A stretch of DNA of 51,835 nucleotides from Bacteroidota bacterium. GTDB taxonomy: Bacteria; Bacteroidota; Ignavibacteria; Ignavibacteriales; Ignavibacteriaceae. Shown one piece after another: positions 8,494 through 16,661 of the stretch. The stretch spans positions 1 to 51,835 of the forward strand of contig JAMCWE010000045.1 in NCBI GenBank assembly GCA_023475265.1. The letters are read 5' to 3'. Below the pieces are notes generated by a model, which was not told the origin of the DNA, searched no databases, and saw nothing but the letters and a program-made list of their open reading frames with translations. Numbering within the stretch: position 1 is the first letter of the stretch; every line of letters starts with the position of its first letter. A program made the translations under genes and the position numbers.

Positions 8494-9362
8494 ACAGCGT
8501 TAATATTTTTCATCTTGCCAACATTCGTCTTCCGATGGAAAAAAACAGATTGCTGATGCTGTTCGTCGGGATTAATTTAATGTTTACCGGAATAGATGTT
8601 GTGCTGGCACATTCGATTAACGAATTTATACCGGTTTACGAATGGATACCGATAATATATTTTCCGCTTGGTGCTATTTCATGTCTGATTGCTGCATTCC
8701 CATCCAAGCCGCATAAATGGCTGGCTCTGACGCACATTGTTCTGATGATAATCGGAATTTTAGTCGGAATTTTAGGAACTGCATTCCATGGAAATGCAGT
8801 TTTAAATCCTGCCGGTTATTTATCATGGTCGTGGGTGGTCTTCGGTTCTCCAATATTAGCTCCGCTTGCTTTTGCCGGAATTTCTCTGCTTGGCCTTTAT
8901 GCAATCACTGAAGAGATAAATAACGAACCCGGCGTTTTAAATATTCCTGGACTTGGTACTTTTAAAGCGCCTATTTCAAGGGACAGGCATTTCCTTTGGC
9001 TTGTAGGTTTGGGTTTCGGTGCCAGCGCAATTACATCGATGATCGATCATGCACAATACGGTTATACTTTTTACAAAATGATTGCAATTATTTTCGGACT
9101 ATTTGCAACATCGGTTGTCATCTATTTATCAGTTGCAAAAGAATGGACTAAAGGAGACGAGCTTGTATATTTCTGGACGATGATAACAGCAGTGGTCATA
9201 GGTGTGCTTGGTTTTGGATTCCACCTTTCAGCCGATTTGGCCGGAACCGGAGCGCTAAGCATGGAAAGAATTTTAGCTTTTGCGCCAGTGCTTGCGCCGC
9301 TGCTTTTCAGCGATCTTGGATTGCTCGGGCTTTTAGTTGTTGCGCAAGAAAACAAGGAATGA
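8490..9362 (+). CDS. Polytopic membrane protein, predicted partner of the octaheme cytochrome
   Basis: A 290-residue protein with about eight predicted membrane helices. Histidines lie in or at the ends of helices: LAHSINEF, LTHIVLM, AFHGNAV, DRHFLWL, MIDHAQYGY and GFHLSADL. This number and placement would suit b-type heme or quinone binding, but I do not recognise a named family; it is not NapC, NrfD or NarI-like in sequence. It is translationally coupled to the octaheme cytochrome (4-bp overlap), so the two probably act as one complex that exchanges electrons with the quinone pool. That role is inferred from context. Confidence 0.75.
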   Translation: MNSVNIFHLANIRLPMEKNRLLMLFVGINLMFTGIDVVLAHSINEFIPVYEWIPIIYFPLGAISCLIAAFPSKPHKWLALTHIVLMIIGILVGILGTAFHGNAVLNPAGYLSWSWVVFGSPILAPLAFAGISLLGLYAITEEINNEPGVLNIPGLGTFKAPISRDRHFLWLVGLGFGASAITSMIDHAQYGYTFYKMIAIIFGLFATSVVIYLSVAKEWTKGDELVYFWTMITAVVIGVLGFGFHLSADLAGTGALSMERILAFAPVLAPLLFSDLGLLGLLVVAQENKE

Positions 9363-9772
9363 TAAAAAAGAATCCAAATTTTGTGGCGCAGGCAAATGCC
9401 GGCGCTACAATAATTCTAGGAAAATATTTATTAAGAAATAAATATCTTCGTAAAAAATCTTCATATAAAATCATTTTCAATAATTTCTTATTTAAAAGAT
9501 AATAAAGAATTAACACGAATGAATAGGTTGTAATAAAGATCATACGTATTCGATTGTTTTTAGAGGAATTTTTCACATTATCGAAAGGTTCAAAAATTTT
9601 TCAGTGGTTGCATCTTCGTTATTTATGCCTTACATTTATTTTAAATTATTCCTGATTAAGCTCTCATTTTTTTTTATAAAATAGAAGATTATTTTTTAAT
9701 ATAAGTGTAATGACCTCTCAAAGACCCAGTAAAAATATTATAATACAACATTAACGCAGCCGAAAATATTCT
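9363..9772. other. Intergenic region, AT-rich, with one GC-rich palindrome
   Basis: About 410 bp without a credible gene. The only strong structure is the palindrome at 9381-9410. An antisense open frame crosses the palindrome and the end of the upstream gene, but its composition looks non-coding. A promoter for the 9773 gene should lie in the AT-rich second half; none could be pinned down. Confidence 0.5.
9381..9410. repeat. GC-rich palindrome, possible REP-like element
   Basis: TTGTGGCGC (9381-9389) pairs with GCGCTACAA (9402-9410) with one G-T wobble. An inner GGC/GCC extends the stem around an AAAT loop. There is no T-run, so it is not a standard terminator. It stands out in an otherwise AT-rich gap. 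Confidence 0.5.
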
Positions 9773-10249
9773 ATGCGAACAATATTCCTTTATATAATTT
9801 TAGTCGGTGTTATGCTTGCCGCGTTGCTGGAAATTTTACGGGCAGGTGAAAATATTAAGGCGCCTTTGGATGTTTCCGGCAGCTGGAAAATTAAAAATGA
9901 ATTCATATATGCTTTAGATGGGAATTGCTCTGCTGTTACCTTTTTAAGAAGAAAACCAAAATTAAATATTGAACAATCAGGTAAATATTTAGAGCTTAAA
10001 TTAAACGATTCTGCAAACACAATAATGAACGGCACGCTTGAAAATGACACACTGAAATTCTCCGAGTCGCTTCCGGTGAAAAAGGCCAAAGACAATTCTT
10101 GCGGTAATAATGTTATTGTAAATCTAACACTAATGTTTATTAACCATAACAATTCACCGGATGAGATTGCCGGTTCATGGTCAACTCCAAATTGCAGCCG
10201 CTGTAATCAAATTAGTTTCTCGGCAGTAAAAGAAAACAATGATCAATAG
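9773..10249 (+). CDS. Small exported protein, function unknown
   Basis: A 158-residue protein with one N-terminal hydrophobic segment (about 4-22), either signal peptide or anchor. The rest looks like a beta-rich, lipocalin-like fold: DVSGSWKIKNEF near the start, alternating strands (KLNIEQSGKYLELKLN ... TLENDTLKF), and a closing IAGSWSTPNC. Four cysteines (GNC, SC, PNCSRC) could form two periplasmic disulfides. I do not recognise a family. It lies 9 bp upstream of the antiporter gene and is probably co-transcribed with it. Confidence 0.65.
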   Translation: MRTIFLYIILVGVMLAALLEILRAGENIKAPLDVSGSWKIKNEFIYALDGNCSAVTFLRRKPKLNIEQSGKYLELKLNDSANTIMNGTLENDTLKFSESLPVKKAKDNSCGNNVIVNLTLMFINHNNSPDEIAGSWSTPNCSRCNQISFSAVKENNDQ

Positions 10250-10258
10250 GAATTTATT

Positions 10259-12394
10259 ATGGAATTTCTTTTGCTTCTTATTATTCAAATCGCAGTTATA
10301 CTAATTACCTCAAGGGTAATCGGATTCGGCTTTAGAAAAATCCATCAGCCGCAGGTTGTGGGAGAAATGGTTGCCGGAATAATTCTGGGTCCTTCATTGC
10401 TGGGGTGGCTTTTTCCGCATGTATTCTCTTTTATTTTTCCACCGGCAAGTTTAAAATTTCTAAATACACTTAGCCAGTTAGGACTTCTTTTATTCATGTT
10501 TATTATCGGGTTGGAGCTTGACCCGAAACTACTAAAAGGGCGCGGTCATGCCGCAGTGCTGATAAGCCACGTAAGTATTGTTTTGCCCTTTATGCTCGGA
10601 ACAATTCTAGCTTTATATCTTTACCCGCTTTTATCCAATCAGCCGATTACATTTACAGCATTTGCCATGTTCATGGGTGCTTCGATGAGCATTACCGCTT
10701 TTCCGGTTCTTGCACGAATTTTAAGCGAGAAAAATTTAATCAAAACTAAAATCGGAGCTGTTACTATTGCCTGCGCTGCCGTAGATGATGTAACTGCCTG
10801 GAGCATATTGGCAATCGTCGTAGCAGTAGTTCGTTCCGGTTTATCTGCAGGCGAAATAGGAGCGCATAAAATTCCTTTCTGGTTTACAATTTCTGGCGCT
10901 ATAATTTTTATTTTAATTATGATATTTATCATCCGCCCGATCATCTCAAAGCTGGAAACATATTTTATAAATAAAGGAAACAAATTAACGAACGATATTC
11001 TCGGAGCTGTGCTTCTTTTAATGCTTGCCTCTGCCTGGACAACCGAGTGGCTGGGTATTCATGCACTCTTCGGCGCATTTTTTATGGGCGCAATGATGCC
11101 GAGAAATAAATATTTTCTAAACTCCATTATTGAAAAATTAAATGATGTTACCGTAGTTTTGCTACTGCCTATTTTTTTCGCTCTGACCGGATTAAACACC
11201 AGCTTAGGACTCATTCACGGTACGGAGATGTGGTTTTTCTTCGGACTAATTTTAGCTGCGGCAGTCATTGGCAAATTGGGAGGCTCAACAATTGCTGCGA
11301 AGTTATCTGCGTTGCACTGGCGCGAATCACTTGGGCTTGGGGTTTTGATGAACACACGCGGATTAATGGAATTAATTATTTTGTCGATCGGTCTGCAGTT
11401 CGGAGTTATATCGCACGCGCTTTTTACTATGATGGTAATGATGGCTCTTGTTACTACTTTTATGACTACTCCGTTTTTTGAATGGATTTATCCAAACAAA
11501 CTTATTAGAAAAGAGCTTGAAGAAGCCGATAAGGAAAAACAAAAATTTAGAATTTTAATTCCTGTTTCTCTTCCATCTTCCGGACCAGGATTATTGAAGA
11601 TTGCTTCAGCAATTTCACCAAACCATGATTTAAAAGTTTACGCTTTGCATTTATTGAGACCGAGTGATATATCAATCTCAAACCTTGAAGAAGAAAGTGA
11701 AACTCAAAAAAACCTTGAACCCTTCGAACCGCTTTTAAAATATGCTGAGGAAAATTCTATTTTGGTTAGTCCGCTTTCATTCGCTACAAGAAGTGCCGGA
11801 GATGATATTACCAATATTGCTAATTTGAAAGGTGTAAACGTAATTTTAATGGGCTGGCACAAACCAATTCTTGGCGAGAGCATTTTAAGCGGAGCTGTTA
11901 ATGAAGTAATGAACAATGCCCACGCTGATGTTTGCGTATATCTAGAAAGAAAATTTGAACCTTATAAAAATATTTTAGTTCCATTCCGGGAAGGCGTTCA
12001 TGATAAAGGAGCACTATTATTGGCTCGACAAATTGCAGCTAACACTAATGCATCACTAACAGTTTTGCATATAGTAAAACCAAAAACTGATGATAATAAT
12101 GAGAAACCTTCGCCGCTTAATCAGTTAAACAAAACGGGAAATAAAGATTATATAAGAAATGAAATCATGGAAGATTTTCCGGAAGACCATATGAAGCTGC
12201 GAGTTGTAGAAAGCGATTCGCCGCTGGATACCGCAGTAAAAATTGCAAATCAAAATTACGATTTAATTGTTGTCGGCTTATCTGAAACATGGGGACTTGA
12301 ACCATCATTATTCAGTAAAAGGCACGAGCGCTTAGCAAGAGAATGCCCTGCTTCACTTCTTATAATGAGGAAATATGTTTCTCCGAAAAATTAA
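10259..12394 (+). CDS. CPA2-family cation:proton antiporter with two USP domains
   Basis: A 711-residue protein. Residues about 1-400 form a 12- to 13-helix Na+/H+ (KefB/NhaS-like) exchanger with GEMVAGIILGPSLLGW in the second helix and the ion-binding Asp pair in AAVDDVTAW. The C-terminal 300 residues carry two universal-stress-protein-like domains (about 430-560 and 570-705), the second with the LIVVGLSETWG / CPASLLIMRK pattern, although the full nucleotide-binding G-2x-G-9x-G(S/T) signature is not obvious. It would exchange K+ or Na+ for protons across the inner membrane, with the USP part as a cytosolic regulator. It sits 9 bp after a small exported protein gene. Confidence 0.92.
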   Translation: MEFLLLLIIQIAVILITSRVIGFGFRKIHQPQVVGEMVAGIILGPSLLGWLFPHVFSFIFPPASLKFLNTLSQLGLLLFMFIIGLELDPKLLKGRGHAAVLISHVSIVLPFMLGTILALYLYPLLSNQPITFTAFAMFMGASMSITAFPVLARILSEKNLIKTKIGAVTIACAAVDDVTAWSILAIVVAVVRSGLSAGEIGAHKIPFWFTISGAIIFILIMIFIIRPIISKLETYFINKGNKLTNDILGAVLLLMLASAWTTEWLGIHALFGAFFMGAMMPRNKYFLNSIIEKLNDVTVVLLLPIFFALTGLNTSLGLIHGTEMWFFFGLILAAAVIGKLGGSTIAAKLSALHWRESLGLGVLMNTRGLMELIILSIGLQFGVISHALFTMMVMMALVTTFMTTPFFEWIYPNKLIRKELEEADKEKQKFRILIPVSLPSSGPGLLKIASAISPNHDLKVYALHLLRPSDISISNLEEESETQKNLEPFEPLLKYAEENSILVSPLSFATRSAGDDITNIANLKGVNVILMGWHKPILGESILSGAVNEVMNNAHADVCVYLERKFEPYKNILVPFREGVHDKGALLLARQIAANTNASLTVLHIVKPKTDDNNEKPSPLNQLNKTGNKDYIRNEIMEDFPEDHMKLRVVESDSPLDTAVKIANQNYDLIVVGLSETWGLEPSLFSKRHERLARECPASLLIMRKYVSPKN

Positions 12395-12406
12395 TTAGGA
12401 GAAAAA

Positions 12407-13375
12407 CTATTTCTCTACAATTAAACCGCCTTTATTCGTTCTTACTATTCTTGTGAAAAGTGAAATTTTCGGATCGAATAAAAACCGCAGCCAAAGTTTA
12501 AACCATGATTTATGAAATACAAGATTATCATAAGCTTCCGGCACCGCTGCTTTCAGCTTTGGAAGATTGTTCCAGGGAATTGATGGGAAATCATGATGCT
12601 CGTTATGGTAGCCAACATTCAACGCCGGAATATTTAAAATGCCGTAGTAGCTGTAAGTCTCCTGCGGGGGATTAACAATATAGTGTTCCTGTATCCATCT
12701 CGCACCAAGAGGATGAAAACCAATTGAGAAGAAAAATGAAAACACAAAATAAAGAAATGAAATTGGGCCAAAATAATTTATTATTAAAACATCAAATCCG
12801 AAAACGACAATCATGTTAACAATTACCCATGCATTCATAAATTTTATTTCATGAAGTCTCGGAGGCCGCAAACCTTGAAAGACCGGGAAAAATAATTCCC
12901 AAAATATTTTCCCGATGGTTCCACTTCCTATTAATTTCGCTTCCCATTTGCTGGCAAGATCGGCATCTAAATCATAATTGCCCTGAAATGAATGATGCTT
13001 TAAATGGTAACTCTTAAACGAAACTGAACTCGGAATAATGTTGGGAAGATCAGCAATTATTCCCGCAAAAATATTTAAGCTTTTCCTTTTGAAGATAAGA
13101 TGATGAGCGGCTTCATGAATCAGCACAAAGAGGCAGTGATTTGCAAACGCACCTATAAAATATGCGGCTATTAAAGCGAGCCACCACGGCTGAGAACTTA
13201 GTAGTATTGCAATTGTAATTTGGAGCGCCACTACAATTAATATTATAAAAAAGCTTAACGGATTTCGACCTATTAATTCTCTTACTTCTGGATGTTGTTT
13301 TAATATATCTTTTGTGCGCTGTTTGTGCGGTTCTGGTAAATCGGAATAAATAAAATCTCTAATTAACTCTTTCAT
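12407..13375 (-). CDS. Membrane fatty acid desaturase, dihydroceramide delta-4 desaturase (DEGS)-like
   Basis: A 322-residue di-iron membrane desaturase with about four to six hydrophobic helices. The three histidine boxes are HEAAHH (87-92), HLKHH (124-128) and HNEHH (257-261). The third box lies in NVGYHNEHHDFPSIPW, which I recognise as very close to the signature of animal and fungal sphingolipid delta-4 desaturases. GARWIQEHYIV and the N-terminal DLPEPHKQRTKDILKQHPE also follow the DEGS pattern, as does the tail (EAYDNL ... SWFKLW). Such enzymes insert a 4,5-trans double bond into a ceramide long-chain base. A plain acyl-lipid desaturase is the alternative. A ribosome site (GGAG) precedes the ATG. 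It converges on the antiporter gene with a 12-bp gap. Confidence 0.88.
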   Translation of the reverse strand: MKELIRDFIYSDLPEPHKQRTKDILKQHPEVRELIGRNPLSFFIILIVVALQITIAILLSSQPWWLALIAAYFIGAFANHCLFVLIHEAAHHLIFKRKSLNIFAGIIADLPNIIPSSVSFKSYHLKHHSFQGNYDLDADLASKWEAKLIGSGTIGKIFWELFFPVFQGLRPPRLHEIKFMNAWVIVNMIVVFGFDVLIINYFGPISFLYFVFSFFFSIGFHPLGARWIQEHYIVNPPQETYSYYGILNIPALNVGYHNEHHDFPSIPWNNLPKLKAAVPEAYDNLVFHKSWFKLWLRFLFDPKISLFTRIVRTNKGGLIVEK

Positions 13376-13535
13376 GATTTTACACTCCGCTTATGTTTTG
13401 AATGTTGACTGCAACGTAATAAAGAACTTATTAAAGATCAAAGATTAAAATCTATCTCTTTAGCTATGCAATAATTTTGTGTTATTTAAAATTAGAATTG
13501 TTTCATGATTGGAAAGTGTTATAAATTATTATCTT

Positions 13536-13745
13536 CTATTTTGCTAAAAGTATATTTAATTTATCAACAATATTTTGAATATCTTCATCTTCCATTCCCT
13601 TTTCTTTAGCTGTTGATTCGAGAGTTCCCCAAACCGGTTCGCCGCAGCGAATGCAGACGATTCCTTTATTCATTAAGTAATCAACTGACTTAGGAATTTT
13701 GTCAACGAGATCTTCAATCAGAATTTCTTTAGTTATTTTGTTCAT
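13536..13745 (-). CDS. DUF1858 small redox-type protein
   Basis: A 69-residue cytosolic protein. ITKEILIEDLVDKIPKSVDYLMNKGI and CIRCGEPVWGTLES match DUF1858, a domain related to 'hybrid cluster-associated disulfide redox' proteins. The CxxC pair (Cys52-type region, CIRC) is present. The family has no proven activity; the CxxC suggests redox or metal chemistry. Its start lies inside the end of the upstream DUF6132 gene (17-bp overlap), so they are coupled. Confidence 0.88.
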   Translation of the reverse strand: MNKITKEILIEDLVDKIPKSVDYLMNKGIVCIRCGEPVWGTLESTAKEKGMEDEDIQNIVDKLNILLAK

Positions 13746-13941
13746 CGGGGTTTTTATTTTTCTTCTTTGAAGGAATTGTATAAATCAATCCGATCACAGC
13801 GCCATAAATTGTTGATATGTAAGGATTGCTTGAAATTGGACAAGAGCCGGTTGTACAACCGATGAAATAATAATATGCAAATCCTAATGAAGCTCCAATA
13901 ATTACCGGCAGAATTTTTTTACCAAATTTTTTGTAATTCAT
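13729..13941 (-). CDS. DUF6132 small membrane protein
   Basis: About 70 residues if started at the inner ATG (MNYKKFGKK; 13941), 75 from the outer ATG at 13956. It has two membrane helices around a conserved loop GCTTGSCPISSNPYISTIYG, which is the DUF6132 signature with two cysteines. The C-terminus is Lys/Asn-rich and cytosolic. In related genomes this family sits beside rhodanese or thiol-redox genes; here it overlaps a DUF1858 gene with a CxxC, so a shared sulfur or thiol role is inferred. Confidence 0.82.
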   Translation of the reverse strand: MNYKKFGKKILPVIIGASLGFAYYYFIGCTTGSCPISSNPYISTIYGAVIGLIYTIPSKKKNKNPDEQNN

Positions 13942-14069
13942 AATAATCCAATACAATGCACAAAATCAATTAAAAAATTATTCGTTTGATGAAAATTGAA
14001 AAGATTGGATTCAAAGCAGAAAAGCTGGTTCAATGGTTTAGAAAATAAGAATTTAAATTGAAATCTCTT

Positions 14070-15323
14070 CTATCCTTTTTTTTGCGGATGAGAAGTAATT
14101 AATCTTACACCGCGACGGGATGTAAAGTAATACCAGATCCATTCCGCCATCACTCTAAATCTATTTCTAAAAGTAATCAGAAAGAATATGTGAACAAACG
14201 ACCACAAGAACCAGGCGAGCGTCTGTGAAAATTCAAATTTACGAATCTTTGCTACGGCTTTTTTCTTCCCAATTGTAGCCATAATTCCTTTATCAAAATA
14301 TTTAAAAGGTTTTCTTGTTCCTTGCAGCATCTCGTTCTCAATTAATTCCGCAACATATTTTCCTTGCTGCATTGCAACAGGTGCGATACCAGGAAGTAAT
14401 TCTCCATTTTCATTTGTAATATTTGCTGCATCCCCAATGACAAAAATATTTGGGTAATCTTTAATGGAAAGATCCTTTTCAACGATTACTCTTCCAATTC
14501 TATCGAGCGTAACATTTAGCGATTTGAGCAGCGGTGAAGCCTCATTGCCAGCTGCCCAAATAATATTTTTAGTTTGAATAAATTCATCTGCAATAGAAAC
14601 TCCATCTTCAGAAACATTAGTTACTCTAGCATTGAGTAGCACTTTCACTCCCATATTCTCCAAATCTTTTTGCGCTATTGAAGAAAGATTTTCGGAATAT
14701 GCCGGTAAAATTCTTTGTCCTGCCTCCAATAAATATACCTTAGTTTCTTTCGGATCTAGATTTCTAAAATCTTTCAACATTGTCTGCTTTGCAATTTCTA
14801 CAATAGCTCCAGCCATCTCAACGCCAGTAGGACCGCCTCCAACAACAACGAATGTTAAATATCTTTCTCTTAAATTTTTGCTTACTAAAATTTCTGCTTC
14901 TTCAAAAGAGCGTAAAATTTTCTCTCTAATTGATAAGGCATCATCTAATGTTTTTAGCCCGGGTGCATAATTCTCCCATTCGTTTTTACCGAAGTAGGAA
15001 TGAGAAGAACCCGGAGATAATATCAAGTAATCAAAATAAATTTTTCTATCGGTTAACTGGATGTAAGATTCTTCTTTATTAACTGATAATACTTCCGACA
15101 TGATAATCTCAATATTATATCTTCCACTGAAGATAGAACGAATTGGAACCGCTATATCGCCTGGTGAAAGTGCGGCGGTAGCTACTTGATAAAGTAAAGG
15201 TTGGAATAAATGATGATTTGTTTTGTCGACCAATATTATTTCTAAATTTTCTTTCTTAAGATTTTTGGCGGCAAGCACTCCTCCAAAACCTCCGCCGACA
15301 ATAACAACTTTTTTCTTGTGCAT
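14070..15323 (-). CDS. ndh: Type II NADH dehydrogenase (NDH-2)
   Basis: A 417-residue FAD/NAD(P)-binding protein. The N-terminal FAD motif VVIVGGGFGGVLAAKNL follows directly after the ATG at 15323; the longer frame starts at a TTG and was rejected. A second Rossmann motif VVVGGGPTGVEMAG (NADH) lies near residue 165, and the FAD-contact segment NIFVIGDAA near 300. The last 70 residues (AWFLWSFVHIFFLITFRNR) are hydrophobic and would attach it to the inner membrane. NDH-2 passes electrons from NADH to quinone without proton pumping, which fits the cytochrome-rich respiratory gene content of this window. It lies 58 bp after the saccharopine-dehydrogenase-like gene on the same strand. Confidence 0.93.
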   Translation of the reverse strand: MHKKKVVIVGGGFGGVLAAKNLKKENLEIILVDKTNHHLFQPLLYQVATAALSPGDIAVPIRSIFSGRYNIEIIMSEVLSVNKEESYIQLTDRKIYFDYLILSPGSSHSYFGKNEWENYAPGLKTLDDALSIREKILRSFEEAEILVSKNLRERYLTFVVVGGGPTGVEMAGAIVEIAKQTMLKDFRNLDPKETKVYLLEAGQRILPAYSENLSSIAQKDLENMGVKVLLNARVTNVSEDGVSIADEFIQTKNIIWAAGNEASPLLKSLNVTLDRIGRVIVEKDLSIKDYPNIFVIGDAANITNENGELLPGIAPVAMQQGKYVAELIENEMLQGTRKPFKYFDKGIMATIGKKKAVAKIRKFEFSQTLAWFLWSFVHIFFLITFRNRFRVMAEWIWYYFTSRRGVRLITSHPQKKG

Positions 15324-15380
15324 ATAAATGTTTATTAAATTATTTATGCTGTAAACTAAATAATTCAATAAACATTGAAC

Positions 15381-16502
15381 TTATTTTTCGACACATTTAA
15401 GAGTTATGTTTCGGTCTTTCAAATATTGATTTAGCTTTTTAAAACATTTTTCATCGGAACCGATATACTCCGGCGGAGAAATTCCTTTTTGAAAATAATC
15501 CCCATTAAGAATCAATCTAGCCACTGATGTGCATGTATAGCCTGTCGTTCTTGCCATTGATGTTGTTTTTGTTTTATTATCAAATACATCAAACAAGTTG
15601 TAGATATATTCTTTCTTCTTTCCTTTCTCGACGCCGGAAATTTTAATTTGCAAGATTGTAAATTCCCACTCGTTTGGTTCAAGTTTCCAATGACGGAATA
15701 AAAGATTAGAAGAAAAATCGATTGGCAAAATTTTCATTCCGTTTATTTCGATTTGTTCCTTGCTGAAAAATCCGGACTCGCGTAACGTTTTTATTATTTC
15801 GAGATGCCCGGGATAACGTAAAGTTTTTTCTTTCATGTGTGGTATTTTCATGGTCGTCAAAAGTGTTCGAAGTCCATCAGTATTAAATGCTTCAAGAGTT
15901 CCAACATCTTCAAAGTCAATTAATTCTGATTCTGAAAGAGCGGGCTTTATAACAACAGATCCATTTTCAACAATCCTGGCTGGTCTTGTATATTCCTCAA
16001 TTACATCTTTAGGCGAAAAAGGCGCTTTGTATTGAAAAGGCAAAATTCTTTTGAATGGCAGTCCGCCGACATAACCTTCAAAAGAATTAATTTTCATTTT
16101 AGAATTATGATAACCTAGAATGATGTTTCCAAGCCCTGGCGCAACTCCGCAATCTACAACAGCAGTTACTTTTTTCTTCTTTGCAATGTAATCAAGCTGA
16201 AAAGCATCTTCATCAAAGAAAGAAATATCAACAACATTTTTTCCCGCTTCGATTATAGATTTAAGTGTTTCAAATCCAATCCGGCTGGGTAACGCACCGA
16301 TAACTAAATCAAAATCTTTAATTATTTTTTTAACTGTGGCAGGTTTTGAAACGTCAGCTTGAATTACTTTTATAGAATGATTCTTCAGTAGTTCAAAATT
16401 ATTCTTGTTGACATCGGCAGCAGTAACATCAAAATCTTTTGCCAAATCTATGGCAATTGCGCTGCCGATCATTCCGGAGCCAAGTACAATTATTTTTTTC
16501 AT
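15381..16502 (-). CDS. Saccharopine dehydrogenase-family oxidoreductase
   Basis: A 373-residue protein. The Rossmann motif IIVLGSGMIGSAIAIDLA comes right after the ATG at 16502, which has a GGAAA ribosome site; the longer frame begins at TTG and was rejected. LVIGALPSRIGFETLKSIIEAGKNVVDISFF and VVDCGVAPGLGNIILG are typical of the saccharopine dehydrogenase / lysine 6-dehydrogenase group, as is the C-terminal MARTTGYTCTSVARLIL. Likely an NAD(P)-dependent cytosolic enzyme acting on an amino or imino acid. Lysine 6-dehydrogenase, saccharopine reductase and carboxynorspermidine synthase are all possible; motifs alone do not decide. Confidence 0.85.
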   Translation of the reverse strand: MKKIIVLGSGMIGSAIAIDLAKDFDVTAADVNKNNFELLKNHSIKVIQADVSKPATVKKIIKDFDLVIGALPSRIGFETLKSIIEAGKNVVDISFFDEDAFQLDYIAKKKKVTAVVDCGVAPGLGNIILGYHNSKMKINSFEGYVGGLPFKRILPFQYKAPFSPKDVIEEYTRPARIVENGSVVIKPALSESELIDFEDVGTLEAFNTDGLRTLLTTMKIPHMKEKTLRYPGHLEIIKTLRESGFFSKEQIEINGMKILPIDFSSNLLFRHWKLEPNEWEFTILQIKISGVEKGKKKEYIYNLFDVFDNKTKTTSMARTTGYTCTSVARLILNGDYFQKGISPPEYIGSDEKCFKKLNQYLKDRNITLKCVEK

Positions 16503-16606
16503 GTTATTTCCGATGAAGTAAATTTTCAAATAGAAATATAAATGATATTTTCTATTTATGGCGAATCTGGAATATTATTTTAGTTTAGGAGTTGGTAAGA
16601 ATGGGA

Positions 16607-16641
16607 AACGACAATTAAGATTTTCATCTTTAATTGTCGTT
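16607..16641 (-). terminator. Hairpin after the proton ATPase gene
   Basis: AACGACAATTAA (16607-16618) is complementary to TTAATTGTCGTT (16630-16641), a perfect 12-bp stem with an 11-nt loop, 21 bp past the ATPase stop on the minus strand. The T-run is short, so it may be a weak or protein-assisted terminator. Confidence 0.55.
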
Positions 16642-16661
16642 CAAAATTTCTAATTATTTTT

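Noticed and set aside
9307-9576. 89-residue minus-strand open frame
   Set aside because: It runs through the palindrome and the end of the membrane-protein gene and looks like unselected translation.
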